A DNA stretch of 64,000 bases from JBBSBY01 sp038205805 (GTDB lineage: Bacteria; Desulfobacterota; Desulfomonilia; Desulfomonilales; Desulfomonilaceae): positions 5,280-69,279 of the forward strand of contig JBBRBO010000009.1 in NCBI GenBank assembly GCA_038205805.1, read 5' to 3'. Of the stretch, positions 63,171-64,000 are shown one piece after another. The notes beneath the pieces are model-generated. The model did no database searches, was not told the origin of the DNA, and saw only the letters and a program-made list of their open reading frames with translations. The translations under genes and the position numbers were made by a program. How positions within the stretch are numbered: the stretch's first letter is position 1; every line of letters starts with the position of its first letter.

Positions 63171-63608
63171 ATGATAATCACCTGGAGGCTCATTCTCATG
63201 TGCTTTCTCGCTGCCGTGCTTTCCGGTCCCGATGCGCAGGGCGCCCAAGGGGTTCCCGCCTTGAGGCCCTGTCCGTCAAGCCCTAATTGCGTATCTACCG
63301 ACCCGGCGGAATCATCCTCCAAGAAAATTGATCCCATGCCGTTTATCTACCCTGTCGAGGAAGCCAAGGGCCGACTCTTAAAGATACTAGCCGACATCCC
63401 ACACTCCACGGTCGTCATGGAAATGCCCACGTACATCCACGTGGAAGTGCGATCGCGGCTCTTCGGCTTTGTGGATGACCTGGAGTTTTGGCTGGACGAT
63501 AATGACAATCAAGTGGATTGCCGATCGGCCGCTCGATCCGGGTACTATGATTTCGGCGTGAATCGCCGGCGCATGGGTGACATTCGAGACAAATTCCTCG
63601 GCGGATGA
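63171..63608 (+). CDS. DUF1499 family protein
   Basis: 145 residues from ATG 63171 (AGGAG 11 bp upstream). Short hydrophobic N-terminus that may be a signal peptide ending AQGAQ. Family blocks LRPCPSSPNCVST, YIHVEVRSRLFGFVDDLEFWLD, RSAARSGYYDFGVNRRRM are all present. Function of the family is unknown. An R2 element lies just upstream. Confidence 0.85.
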   Translation: MIITWRLILMCFLAAVLSGPDAQGAQGVPALRPCPSSPNCVSTDPAESSSKKIDPMPFIYPVEEAKGRLLKILADIPHSTVVMEMPTYIHVEVRSRLFGFVDDLEFWLDDNDNQVDCRSAARSGYYDFGVNRRRMGDIRDKFLGG

Positions 63609-64000
63609 GACGCCTCCGGTCCTGCTGAAGATAGGAGGAGACATTTGCTCTCCCCTAGGTGTTCCCTCAGAGCCAAAGGTGGCCGCCGTACGTCTCGGGC
63701 CGTCGGTAGTCGCCCCAGTGCGCTCATCCCAAACCGTACCACTCTCCCAGCGCTGGAATCCTTGGGACCCCCCGAAACCCGCAGCGGAGCTTAATGAGCC
63801 GGAAAATGGGAACTTTTTGGGCTCGCAGACTCTCACATAAATAGGGCTTAGCGTCCGGGCTCTGAGTGCGGCTTTGTGATTCAAGCCGGTGAATTCGTCC
63901 GGATGAAGCAGTATGTCCCCTGACCGTCGGCTTCATGGAACGCTTCTAGTCTATGGGAGAGATCATAAGTGGCCGTTCACCACGATTAGGTAACCGCACG
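63609..64000. other. Gap at window end without a convincing gene
   Basis: Only shadow frames are seen. GTGGCCGTTCACCACGATTA near 63971 may be the left end of an R2 copy cut by the window edge. Confidence 0.35.

Overview
The window looks like a chromosomal piece of a Gram-negative, probably Desulfobacterota (deltaproteobacterial) genome. Support for this is indirect: porin-like proteins ending in phenylalanine, TatA, LepB, an ABC-dependent O-polysaccharide locus, many GTG/TTG starts, and numerous intergenic hairpins whose arms read like GGGGAGAACCTTCTT, which I associate with sulfate-reducer genomes. I saw no rRNA, tRNA, phage, transposase or CRISPR array.

Layout. 1-9 kb: the end of a porin-like gene, a VIT/VWA secreted protein, a repeat-rich stretch around a CBS + HPP operon, a previously unlisted 55-residue acidic protein, and a GNAT/PUA-like + gamma-carbonic-anhydrase pair. 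9-15 kb: rfbD, leuC, a small Cys-rich secreted protein with its own promoter and terminator, and guaA. 15-34 kb: a surface-polysaccharide locus (EPS-type MarR regulator, Wzm-like permease, Wzt-like ATPase, methyltransferases, eight or more glycosyltransferases including a GT11 fucosyltransferase, TylF-like methyltransferase, DegT-type aminotransferase) with a HicBA pair inside it. 34-47 kb: a RelE/ParE toxin with a frameshifted antitoxin, an orphan HlyD-like adaptor, a truncated GntP-like permease, mutS, a second porin-like gene, lon and a multi-BON protein. 47-64 kb: an MMPL/RND exporter, tatA, membrane proteins, dedA, two unusual proteins (one with an in-frame TGA just after its signal peptide), tyrS, a solo vsr, tlyA with two envelope genes, a TIM-barrel protein, a CYTH protein, lepB and several small proteins.

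The most unusual layer is non-coding. Three interspersed repeat families can be defined by eye. (1) MITE-like element R1, about 180-310 bp, with inverted ends related to ATACCAATGTGC...AGTAATATTGG and internal hairpins. Full, partial and single-hairpin copies recur 14 times, 10 of them directly downstream of a gene and pointing the same way; in some genes the element supplies the stop codon or the C-terminal residues. (2) MITE-like element R2, 121-125 bp, with ends GTAACCGTTCAC / GTGAACGATTAC: three full copies plus fragments. (3) Element P, about 110-170 bp, three copies, each with a conserved promoter-like TTGACA-N16-TAxCAT.

The polysaccharide locus appears mosaic. Base composition falls sharply inside the wzt-like gene, exactly between the conserved ATPase and the substrate-recognition domain, and rises again inside the glycosyltransferase at 27.2-29.1 kb. 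This suggests the cassette between was exchanged by homologous recombination within flanking genes.
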